Assembly: GCA_030065735.1 (NCBI GenBank)
Contig: JASJDD010000006.1
Location: 1-38,288, forward strand
Source of the DNA: Crocosphaera sp.
GTDB lineage: Bacteria; Cyanobacteriota; Cyanobacteriia; Cyanobacteriales; Microcystaceae
Reading direction: 5' to 3'
Length of the DNA: 38,288 nucleotides
The translations under genes and the position numbers were made by a program. Positions 8,386 through 15,570 of the stretch are shown piece after piece. The number at the start of each line of letters is the position of its first letter. Position 1 is the first letter of the stretch. Under the pieces are notes generated by a model. The model made no database searches and had not been told where the DNA came from. It saw nothing but the letters and a program-made list of their open reading frames with translations.

Positions 8386-8425
8386 GTAAAGCTTATTCAG
8401 AAATACCTACGGGCAATAAATTAGA

Positions 8426-8466
8426 GGACACGGGTGGCGAATCGAATTCGCCACCGTAAGATGTCC
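8426..8466. terminator. Strong symmetrical hairpin between higA and the SH3 gene
   Basis: GGTGGCGAAT (8433-8442) and ATTCGCCACC (8446-8455) form a perfect 10-bp stem with a 3-base CGA loop. An outer GGACA/TGTCC pair (8426-8430/8462-8466) extends it. It lies between convergent genes (higA plus, SH3 minus) within a 309-base gap that otherwise holds only MITE B. A bidirectional terminator is plausible, although neither strand has a U-run. Confidence 0.5.
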
Positions 8467-8544
8467 GTCCTGTGTTGCGCTACATCTCCCACTTGAAAAT
8501 AATTAACCCAAAAAAGGTGGGCAGTGCATCGGCCTACATTTAAC

Positions 8545-9003
8545 TTATTCGTCTATTTTCGCTACATTGCCTGCTTTAACCCAACCTTCTTGTTGACTGC
8601 CTGGGAGACGAACTTGCTGCCAACCGCCGTCTGCACTGGTTTGGAGTATGATCAGTTCAGAATTGTATTCAACACCGCCAATTCTTTGGGCATCGGAAGC
8701 GGGTTGCGATCGCAGACTTAAACCGGTTGACCAAGTGACTTTAGCTCGATAAGCTCCGTCGGGTAAGTCTTCTGTAATGACAGATTCTTTCGCCACCACT
8801 TCCTCGACGGGTTGAGTTTTGGTCGCTTGTTGACCAACAGGTTTAGTTTCTGGGGCTTTCTCCTCAGCAAAGGTGGGTTTTTCGGGGTTAGCATTCATGC
8901 GAGAAAAGACCACGTAGGCAAGAGAAGCGGTTCCCCCCACTAAGAGAACAATACCGAGGAAAAATCCTAATAAAAATTGAAAAACGCCAGATAAACGATT
9001 CAT
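8545..9003 (-). CDS. Membrane-anchored bacterial SH3-domain protein
   Basis: A 152-residue protein with one N-terminal transmembrane segment (about residues 10-33, FLLGFFLGIVLLVGGTASLA). A Pro/Glu/Lys-rich linker (36-75) follows, then a C-terminal bacterial SH3 domain (about 82-150) with the SH3_3-like pattern ARVTWS-to-LSLRSQPA, GGVEYNSEL and WQQVRLPG-to-GWVKAGNV. The SH3 domain should face the periplasm, where such domains bind peptidoglycan or peptides. The partner is unknown. It lies 88 bases downstream of ycf46 on the same strand. Confidence 0.8.
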   Translation of the reverse strand: MNRLSGVFQFLLGFFLGIVLLVGGTASLAYVVFSRMNANPEKPTFAEEKAPETKPVGQQATKTQPVEEVVAKESVITEDLPDGAYRAKVTWSTGLSLRSQPASDAQRIGGVEYNSELIILQTSADGGWQQVRLPGSQQEGWVKAGNVAKIDE

Positions 9004-9091
9004 AATGATAACAGGATACGAGATAACCTAAGGTTGCATATTAACGTTGATACCTCTAATTTAGCCACTGTTCCCACGCTGATTTAATTTC

Positions 9092-10597
9092 TTAGGGAGT
9101 CAGAGAATTTAAACGACTTTGACGAGAAGCTAACCGAGCTTTTCCAGCTGCAGCCCACTGCTGCAAAAATTCAATGTCTTCTTGTGCGGTTCGGGCCAAG
9201 GGGATAATTTGACTGGCTGCTTGTAGGATATCATCGGTGCTAAAGTCACGGTTTTGACTAAACCCAATGTGCATGGCCTCGATTAAGGTTTGTTCAATTT
9301 CTGCCCCCGAAAAATCTGGGGTTTCATAGGCAAGTCGCTTAATGTCGTAAGTCTTGAGATTATGGGGTCGCAGTCTAGATAGATGGACGTTAAAAATGGC
9401 TTCTCGTTCCCCTTGACTGGGTAAACCCACAAAGAAAATTTCGTCAAAGCGGCCTTTTCGTAACATTTCTGGGGGTAAGGCTTTAATATTGTTGGCGGTG
9501 GCCACCACAAACACAGGGGATTTTTTTTCCGCTAACCAGGTAATAAAAGTTCCAAAGACACGACTGGTAGTTCCTCCGTCTCCTTTTCCTTCTACCCCGG
9601 CAAAGGCTTTATCAATTTCATCGATCCATAATACACAAGGGGCCAACGCTTCTGCTAAACTGGTCATCTGACGGGTGCGAGACTCGGACTCTCCTACTAA
9701 CCCCCCAAACAGTCGCCCTACGTCTAAACGGAGTAGGGGTAAGTGCCAATGGTGGGAGATGGCTTTGGCGGTGAGGGATTTTCCGGTGCCTTGAATACCC
9801 ACTAATAACAGTCCGCGAGGGTGGGGTAAGCCGTAAGACCTCGCTTTTTCACTAAATGCCCCACCCCGACGCAGTAACCAGTCTTTGAGGTTGTCTAAGC
9901 CCCCAATATCGGAGATTTGTTCGGTAGCCGGATAAAAGTCTAAAATTTGGGTTTGACGAATTGATTGGCGTTTTTCTTCTAATATCAGTTCTACGTCTTC
10001 CGGTTCAATGCGTCCATGACTGGCGATACAACGGGTCAAAACACGGCGTATTCTCTCTAAGGACAGTCCTTGTCCTGATCGTACTAATTCATCGACTAAT
10101 GTATCAGATAAGGGTTGTCCTGTGGCTCCTAAGAGGCGTTCTATTTCGCTTTTGATTTCTGTTGCGCTGGGAAGGGGAAAGTCAAGTATGGTGAGGACTT
10201 CGCTTAATTCTTCGGGAATTTGTACCTGGGGGGCAATAATAATGATATTTTTGGGTTGGGATTTTAAACTACGGGCCAGGTTTCGCAGTTTACGGGAGAT
10301 GGACACATCTTCTAGGAACCGTTGAAAGTCCCGTAAAATAAAGATTGCCCCGATATTATTGGGCAATTTTTCCACAAATTCTAGGGCCTGTAGGGGGTTA
10401 CGTCTGCCCACGCCTTCGTTATTGGGATTATCTTGATAGCCGTCTACGAAGTCCCAAATATACAACGTTCGGTTTTGCAGGGTTTTAGCGCATTGGGCGA
10501 TCGCATTTTCCAGTCTTTCTTCTTCGGTGGTGGGAATATAAATTAAAGGGTAACAAGCTCGTAGGAGGAGTTCAAATTCTTCTCGAAAGGTCATCAT
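9092..10597 (-). CDS. ycf46: Ycf46-like AAA ATPase
   Basis: A 501-residue ATPase of the Ycf46 type, conserved in cyanobacteria and many algal plastids. The N-terminal ~220 residues form a family-specific region (LLLRACYPLIYIPTTEEERL). The AAA core begins at DIGGLDNLKDW, with Walker A GIQGTGKS at 267-274, Walker B CVLWIDEIDK at 321-330, sensor-1 VVATANN, and an FtsH-like second-region motif around PPEMLRKGRFDE. It lacks a protease domain and transmembrane segments. Ycf46 has been linked to photosynthesis and inorganic-carbon regulation, but its molecular role is unsettled. Two adjacent ATGs (10597, 10594) are possible starts. Confidence 0.9.
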   Translation of the reverse strand: MMTFREEFELLLRACYPLIYIPTTEEERLENAIAQCAKTLQNRTLYIWDFVDGYQDNPNNEGVGRRNPLQALEFVEKLPNNIGAIFILRDFQRFLEDVSISRKLRNLARSLKSQPKNIIIIAPQVQIPEELSEVLTILDFPLPSATEIKSEIERLLGATGQPLSDTLVDELVRSGQGLSLERIRRVLTRCIASHGRIEPEDVELILEEKRQSIRQTQILDFYPATEQISDIGGLDNLKDWLLRRGGAFSEKARSYGLPHPRGLLLVGIQGTGKSLTAKAISHHWHLPLLRLDVGRLFGGLVGESESRTRQMTSLAEALAPCVLWIDEIDKAFAGVEGKGDGGTTSRVFGTFITWLAEKKSPVFVVATANNIKALPPEMLRKGRFDEIFFVGLPSQGEREAIFNVHLSRLRPHNLKTYDIKRLAYETPDFSGAEIEQTLIEAMHIGFSQNRDFSTDDILQAASQIIPLARTAQEDIEFLQQWAAAGKARLASRQSRLNSLTP

Positions 10598-10694
10598 TAA
10601 ATTAAAATCGGTAATTATTTTTTTAAGGCAAGGTGGATATTACCTAACTTAACAGTTAACACTTAGTTTAATATGAGTCAAGAATTACAAGATC

Positions 10695-10707
10695 GTCCAG
10701 GTACTTA
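10695..10707. repeat. Solo end of MITE family A
   Basis: GTCCAGGTACTTA is the exact reverse complement of the left end of family A elements (2911 and 14971). It lies immediately before the GGAGGA that forms the ribosome-binding region of the DUF4351 gene. The rest of the element is absent. It is probably an excision or recombination scar, though 13 bases is short enough to allow chance. Confidence 0.4.
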
Positions 10708-10729
10708 GGAGGAAGAGAACTTTAAAATA

Positions 10730-11680
10730 ATGGTTGATCACGATCGCTTATTTAAGGAATTAGTTTCAACTTTTTTTGTTGAATTTATCGATTTATTTTT
10801 TCCTCAAGTCATTACCTATCTTGATGAAAAGTCTGTCAAGTTTTTGGATAAAGAAATTTTTACAGATGTCACTGAAGGAGAAAGATATGAAACTGATTTA
10901 ATTGCCCAAGTTAAATTTAAAAATCAGCCTTCTTTTTTTTTGATTCATATTGAAGCACAATCGAGTTCACAGACGAGTTTTAATCGGCGAATGTTTTCCT
11001 ATTTTGCTCGTCTTCATGAAAAGTTTTCTTTACCCATTTACCCCATTGTCATTTTTTCCTACGATAGTCCTCAAAAACAAGCAAAGAGTCAATACAAAGT
11101 TGAATTTCCTGATTTAAAAGTGTTAAACTTTAACTATCGTGTGGTGCAGCTTAACCAGTTAAATTGGCGAGATTTTATCAATCAACCGAATCCAGTTGCA
11201 TCAGCATTAATGGCTAAAATGAAAATAGCGGATCAAGATCGTGCCAAAGTGAAAGCACAATGTTTAAGATTATTAGTAACCTTAAAACTCGATCCAGCTA
11301 GAATGCAATTAATTTCAGGATTTATTGATACTTATCTTACTTTAAACCCAGTTGAAGAAAGTATTTTTCAATCTGAATTAAACACTTTTCTACCCCAAGA
11401 ACAGGAGGACGTTATGCAAATTGTTACCAGTTGGATGAGACAAGGAATTGAAAAAGGAATTGAACAGGGAATTGAACAAGGAATTGAACAAGGAATTGAA
11501 CAGGGAATAATGAGAGAAAAAAATCTAGTTATTCGTTTAATTGAACGGAAATTAGGAACAATTAACCCTGAAATCAAAACCCAAATTCAAGGGTTAGAAA
11601 TTGAGGAGATTGAAGCTTTAGGAGAAGCCATTTTCGATTTCGCTAATGTAGAAGATTTAAGAAGTTGGTTGAATCGATAA
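10730..11680 (+). CDS. DUF4351 / Rpn-family putative nuclease
   Basis: A 316-residue protein. The N-terminal ~200 residues match cyanobacterial Rpn/transposase_31-like proteins (DHDRLFKELVSTFFVEFIDL), including the PD-(D/E)XK-like pattern YETDLIAQVKF with FFLIHIEAQSS. The C-terminal ~60 residues are a DUF4351 helical domain (RLIERKLGTINPEI, then LGEAIFDFANVEDLRSWL). Between them lies a run of GIEQ/GIEK tetrapeptides (~238-260) encoded by a 12-bp tandem repeat. Such proteins are common, mobile-like gene families in cyanobacteria; a nuclease role is inferred from the fold. AGGAGGA lies about 18 bases before ATG 10730. Confidence 0.85.
   Translation: MVDHDRLFKELVSTFFVEFIDLFFPQVITYLDEKSVKFLDKEIFTDVTEGERYETDLIAQVKFKNQPSFFLIHIEAQSSSQTSFNRRMFSYFARLHEKFSLPIYPIVIFSYDSPQKQAKSQYKVEFPDLKVLNFNYRVVQLNQLNWRDFINQPNPVASALMAKMKIADQDRAKVKAQCLRLLVTLKLDPARMQLISGFIDTYLTLNPVEESIFQSELNTFLPQEQEDVMQIVTSWMRQGIEKGIEQGIEQGIEQGIEQGIMREKNLVIRLIERKLGTINPEIKTQIQGLEIEEIEALGEAIFDFANVEDLRSWLNR
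11441..11510 (+). repeat. In-frame 12-bp tandem repeat (GIEQ) in the DUF4351 gene
   Basis: About five to six copies of GGAATTGAACAA with A/G variation encode GIEK-GIEQ-GIEQ-GIEQ-GIEQ-GI. Because the unit is a multiple of three, copy-number change only lengthens the charged linker between the nuclease-like and DUF4351 domains. This is a common slippage site in this family. Confidence 0.85.
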
Positions 11681-11802
11681 TTATCTGTATTGATAGGTTA
11701 TCAAATTCTGTCAATGTCATTCAATTGGGTTTAAATAGTTTATTATTGAAACAGTTAGACGATATTTATATTTTTTCATATTACCAGGAAGCAAGTATTA
11801 CC

Positions 11803-13458
11803 ATGATCAGCAGAAAAATAAAATCATTTATTAGTATTTTTCTAATAACCTTGTCTATTCTTTTGATTTCTCCTTTAGTTTATGGACAGAATGAGACCAG
11901 TAATGGAGATAAAATTGATGGTTATCCTGTCGTATTAAATGATCAAATATTATTTAAAATACAAGCACCTACAGGATCATTTTCTTCTGAAGAAAGGGCA
12001 GAAACCATAACAACAAGACTGGAAAAATTTGCTGAGGATAACTCATTATCTATTGACTCCATTAAATTAGAATCTAGTGATAACATTACCAGTATTATTG
12101 CTGAAGATAAAATTTTAGCTACCTTAACAGAAGAAGATGCTGATGCAGCTAGAAAATCTCGTCAAGAATTAGCAGAAGAATACTTAGAAATTATCAAAAC
12201 ATCTGTTAATCAATTTAGGGAAGAAAGAACCTTAACTGCTCGAATTTTTAGTTTAGTTTGGACATTAATTGCTACGTTATCTCTTTTTCTAATCTTGAAG
12301 ATAATAAACATCATTTTTCCGAGAATTTTTAATCTCTTAAATCGGTGGAGAGAGACGATTATTCCTAGTTTAAGAATTCAAAACGTCGAGTTAATTACTT
12401 CTGCACAAGTTGCTGAAGTTTTAATTGGCATTATTAAATTTATTCGAGTTATTATTTTTCTTGCAATCATCTTTCTTTATATTCCTTTTGTCCTCAGTTT
12501 TTTCCCATTAACCCGTAAAATATCTAGCAAAATATTTGATTATATATTACAAGCAAATCTCTTCATTTATGAGTCAGTCATTAATTATATACCCAATATT
12601 TTTATGGTTGGGTTAATTGTGTTATGTACCTATTATATTATTCGATTTTGTAAGTTTATTTTTAAAGAATTAGAACGAGGGAATATCACCATTCCTGGAT
12701 TTTATCAAGACTGGGCAACACCGACTTATAATATTCTACAATTTCTCATTATTGCCTTAGCTGCTGTCATTGCTTTTCCTTATTTACCAGGGTTTGACTC
12801 TCCTGCTTTTCGAGGTATTTCTGTATTTTTAGGGATTCTTTTCTCTCTGGGTTCAACCTCTGCTGTCGCTAATACAGTGGGGGGAGTAATTTTGATTTAT
12901 ACTCGCGCGTTTCAATTAGGCGATCGCGTACAAATTGGTGATATTATTGGAGATATAGAAGACAAAACTTTGCTGGTTACTCGCATTCGTACTCCAAAAA
13001 ATGTGATTGTTACGTTACCCAATGCTACCGTATTAAATAGTAATGTTATTAATTTTAGTGCCTCAGCAAGAGAGACAGGAATACCTTTAATTATTTCTAC
13101 TACAATTACTTTAGGATATGATGTTCCTTGGCGCAAAGTTCATCAAGTTTTATTAGCTGCTGCTGATATGACAAACTCCTTATTAAAAGACCCGAAACCC
13201 TTTGTTTTACAAACCAGTTTAGATGATTTTTATGTCAGTTATGAATTAAATGTCTATACGGATAAAACCCGTAAATTATTTTACATTTATTCTGATCTTC
13301 ATCAACATATTCAAGATAAATGTAATGAATCAGATATTGAAATTTTATCTCCTCATTATTCTGCACTTCGGGATGGAAATCAAAATACAATTCCTGCTAA
13401 TTATTTACCCAAAGATTATCAAATACCAGGGTTTAAAATTGAGAATTTAGGTAAATAA
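11803..13458 (+). CDS. MscS-family mechanosensitive channel, long form
   Basis: A 551-residue membrane protein from ATG 11803, chosen because it starts a clear signal peptide (ISIFLITLSILLISPLVYGQ); the frame extends upstream to 11665 without coding character. A periplasmic segment of ~130 residues precedes several transmembrane helices. The pore helix and beta domain of MscS follow (GSTSAVANTVGGVILIYTRA, FQLGDRVQIGDIIGDIED, TLPNATVLNSNVINFS), then an alpha/beta cytoplasmic domain. It should relieve osmotic downshock or act as a regulated ion channel. The distance to the preceding DUF4351 gene is 122 bases, so separate transcription is likely. Confidence 0.92.
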   Translation: MISRKIKSFISIFLITLSILLISPLVYGQNETSNGDKIDGYPVVLNDQILFKIQAPTGSFSSEERAETITTRLEKFAEDNSLSIDSIKLESSDNITSIIAEDKILATLTEEDADAARKSRQELAEEYLEIIKTSVNQFREERTLTARIFSLVWTLIATLSLFLILKIINIIFPRIFNLLNRWRETIIPSLRIQNVELITSAQVAEVLIGIIKFIRVIIFLAIIFLYIPFVLSFFPLTRKISSKIFDYILQANLFIYESVINYIPNIFMVGLIVLCTYYIIRFCKFIFKELERGNITIPGFYQDWATPTYNILQFLIIALAAVIAFPYLPGFDSPAFRGISVFLGILFSLGSTSAVANTVGGVILIYTRAFQLGDRVQIGDIIGDIEDKTLLVTRIRTPKNVIVTLPNATVLNSNVINFSASARETGIPLIISTTITLGYDVPWRKVHQVLLAAADMTNSLLKDPKPFVLQTSLDDFYVSYELNVYTDKTRKLFYIYSDLHQHIQDKCNESDIEILSPHYSALRDGNQNTIPANYLPKDYQIPGFKIENLGK

Positions 13459-13511
13459 TTTAATGTCAAGGTTCAGCAATAAATTTTAACAGTATGAAAA
13501 CGGCTAGAAAA

Positions 13512-13602
13512 AGCAGTTCCCATACTGGTGAGGTACAGAAGTTATCCCTTTGAGGCAGGAGGCAGGTGTTAGGTGTACCTCATGAGTCCGAGAAACGCTA
13601 TA
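13512..13602. mobile_element. MITE-like element, family B, copy 2
   Basis: This copy matches 8278-8385 nearly base for base except for fewer internal GGCAGGA-type heptamers and loss of the outermost TATA of the left end (AAAA here). The right end is intact (GAAACGCTATA). It sits between the convergent MscS and caspase-like genes, ending one base before the TAG of the latter. Confidence 0.65.
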
Positions 13603-13603
13603 T

Positions 13604-14947
13604 CTATTTCCAAGAACTTGATTCACAGTCAATTAAACGTTCTAAAATAGCGATTTCTTCTTGATTATTACTTTTACGAACTTTCTCTTCCATTCTAACG
13701 TTTAATAGTTCCATCAAAAGTCTAATTTTATAAGCTTTCTGCACTTCAGTTACTACTTGATAAGGGTTTAAAGTTTCTAAATTTTCTATATAAGATTTTT
13801 GAGGATCAAATTGAAACAAATCAACCAAAGAATTAATGACATATTTTTGTTGAGGACGAGCAATTTTTTCTAGTTCGATAATTGGGGTTTTAAGTAACTG
13901 TTCAATATCTTCATCACTCGCTTTTTGTTGTAACCAAACCTCAGACGTAGAAACGGGTAAATCAGTGGTTTTTTCATCTACTTTAGCAAACCCATGCGCT
14001 TCGGAATAACTAACTCTTCCATCCTTATTATAGTCCGCAGAAGCAACTTTTTGACCAATGCGACTAACCCCACTTAATCCAGCAAAAAAACTAGAACTAT
14101 AATCTTTATAATCTGCTTCATTTACTTCAGGAGTACACCCCACAGAAGGCAAGGTTTTAATGGTAGCAAAAAAGCCACATCTGGTTTGTTTGGTTAACGG
14201 TTGATTAGGATCACCATTTTGATAAATATAATTAGCAAAGGAACCCGAAAAACATTGAGCCATCATGGTAACAATATGACTATCTTGAGGTAATTGATCT
14301 AAAGTGTTTGATAATTTTGCTACCGTTACAGGGGTATTATTCCAAAGCATTAACGCATTATTATTGCTGTTTCTTTCATTGAGAATTCCATGACCTGTAA
14401 AATAAAGAAATATCGGTTTTTTCGTTACTTGATTTTGATTAATATTATCAATCCAATTATTAATATTTTTGAGACTAGCTGAACCATCTAAACCAGGAAT
14501 ATTAGGAACTTTAAACCGTTCTTTACGTTGAGGATCAAGATAACGAATACTCGCTTCTCCATTATTTCCATTAGCGAAAAAGATACTCTTTGATGGAGAG
14601 TTAAACCCCATATTTTTTAAGGTTCTTTGAAAATAGAGAACATTTTTTTCTAAAGCAATTTCATTAGATTCAGGAGTTGCACCACCGGCAATCACTAAAA
14701 AATTAGGTTCTGAGGTTTTGGGTTCACAATCTTCTATTGATTTATCGTTTACTTGGCTAAAAAAACGATAAATGGCTGAGGTTTGAGTCGGTTGCTGAGG
14801 AGGTTTTTTCCCTTCATCTTGTATTAAGTTAAGAAACCATCCTTGAAAGGATTGATTAACAGCAGATTCTGTGGAAGCGGATTTTCCTAATAATCCAGTT
14901 AAACTTAAGGATAAGAAAACAATGACAATTTTCTGATAATTTTTCAT
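13604..14947 (-). CDS. Exported caspase-like (clan CD) protein with EF-hand
   Basis: A 447-residue protein with an N-terminal hydrophobic signal segment (residues 6-21). A caspase/legumain-like core starts at NFLVIAGGATPESNE (~82). The likely catalytic dyad is His186 in LYFTGHG and Cys232 in MMAQCFSGSFA, in the order and spacing seen in clan CD peptidases. A canonical EF-hand loop, DYNKDGRVSYSE (306-317), follows the Cys, so Ca2+ control is suggested. The C-terminal ~120 residues are helical and unrecognised. It may be a secreted or periplasmic protease or an inactive relative; the substrate is unknown. It is flanked by MITE B at the 3' side and MITE A upstream. Confidence 0.75.
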   Translation of the reverse strand: MKNYQKIVIVFLSLSLTGLLGKSASTESAVNQSFQGWFLNLIQDEGKKPPQQPTQTSAIYRFFSQVNDKSIEDCEPKTSEPNFLVIAGGATPESNEIALEKNVLYFQRTLKNMGFNSPSKSIFFANGNNGEASIRYLDPQRKERFKVPNIPGLDGSASLKNINNWIDNINQNQVTKKPIFLYFTGHGILNERNSNNNALMLWNNTPVTVAKLSNTLDQLPQDSHIVTMMAQCFSGSFANYIYQNGDPNQPLTKQTRCGFFATIKTLPSVGCTPEVNEADYKDYSSSFFAGLSGVSRIGQKVASADYNKDGRVSYSEAHGFAKVDEKTTDLPVSTSEVWLQQKASDEDIEQLLKTPIIELEKIARPQQKYVINSLVDLFQFDPQKSYIENLETLNPYQVVTEVQKAYKIRLLMELLNVRMEEKVRKSNNQEEIAILERLIDCESSSWK

Positions 14948-14970
14948 TATATTAACTCAGAGGAATGTGA

Positions 14971-15107
14971 TAAGTACCTGGACAAAAATAAACGTTACAG
15001 TTGAAATGAGGCAGGGGGCAGGGGGCAGGGGGCAGGAGGCAGGAGTAAGGTTACAGCTTGATTTATAAATGTTTACACAATTTACTTTATTTATGTGCGA
15101 CTACTTA
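14971..15107. mobile_element. MITE-like element, family A, copy 2
   Basis: A 137-bp copy with the same left end (TAAGTACCTGGACAAAAATA) and right end (TTTATTTATGTGCGACTACTTA-type, imperfect inverted) as 2911-3050. The interior differs: here it is GGCAGGG heptamers. It lies 23 bases upstream of the caspase-like start codon, so it could affect that promoter, and it runs directly into the peptide-like frame at 15108. Confidence 0.65.
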
Positions 15108-15315
15108 CAATTTTTGGGCAGTTCTGGGACACCCCCTCGTCGAACTCACGTTAAAAGAGCTTATTGACGACGAGATTGACAATATCATGGGTGGAATTCC
15201 AGGACCTTTGCAGTCTCTTACGAATCACTGCATTTGGGATTCTCCGTTTTTTCCAAACAGGAATTGTCCCGATATCGATATTCTCGATATTCCCGATCCT
15301 CCCGATCTTTTCTAA
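15108..15315 (+). pseudogene. Possible double-glycine leader peptide remnant
   Basis: The frame after the MITE reads LVELTLKELIDDEIDNIMGG, then IPGPLQSLTNHCIWDSPF, then an Asp/Pro-rich tail ending PDPPDLF and TAA at 15313-15315. The segment before GG resembles double-glycine leaders recognised by C39 peptidase/ABC exporters (ELxxxEL...I-x-GG), followed by a short core with two cysteines. No good start codon exists between the MITE end and the leader, so the 5' end was probably lost at the MITE junction. No transporter or modifying enzyme is nearby. The assignment is pattern-based and tentative. Confidence 0.3.
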
Positions 15316-15387
15316 GTACGGAGGACCTTTCCTTTTCCTTAACTTGATATTTTAGATGCGTTTGCCCTGTCGCCAACAGTATCTTCG

Positions 15388-15570
15388 CTAGTTTTCCCCC
15401 AAGTTGACCGACCAGTGTGGACGTTGCCACATATACGTTGTTGTACCATCATCACGGCAACAAAGGCAGCCGAAAACGCTGACTTCACCACCATCTGAAT
15501 CACAATGCCATATTACACCAGGGGCTCCATCACAAGCATCTATGCTATTTGCTCGGAAACTGTCACTCTC
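15388..15570 (-). pseudogene. Cys-rich open frame truncated by the insertion sequence
   Basis: The minus strand is open from the IS edge to TAG at 15388-15390, about 60 residues. It contains NSIDACDGAPGVIWHCDSD, VFGCLCCRDDG and MWQRPHWSVN: five cysteines and several Trp, an unusual composition for chance. No plausible start lies between the IS end and the conserved-looking part, so the 5' end may have been removed by the IS. I do not recognise a family. The plus-strand frames through the same DNA look less protein-like. From 15316 to 15387 I see nothing. Confidence 0.25.

Noticed and set aside
8524-8721. Plus-strand frame opposite the SH3-domain gene
   Set aside because: It is the antisense shadow of a coherent minus-strand gene with transmembrane and SH3 regions.
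11665-11802. N-terminal extension of the MscS-family channel
   Set aside because: The 46 extra residues overlap the previous gene's end and precede a clear signal peptide at ATG 11803.
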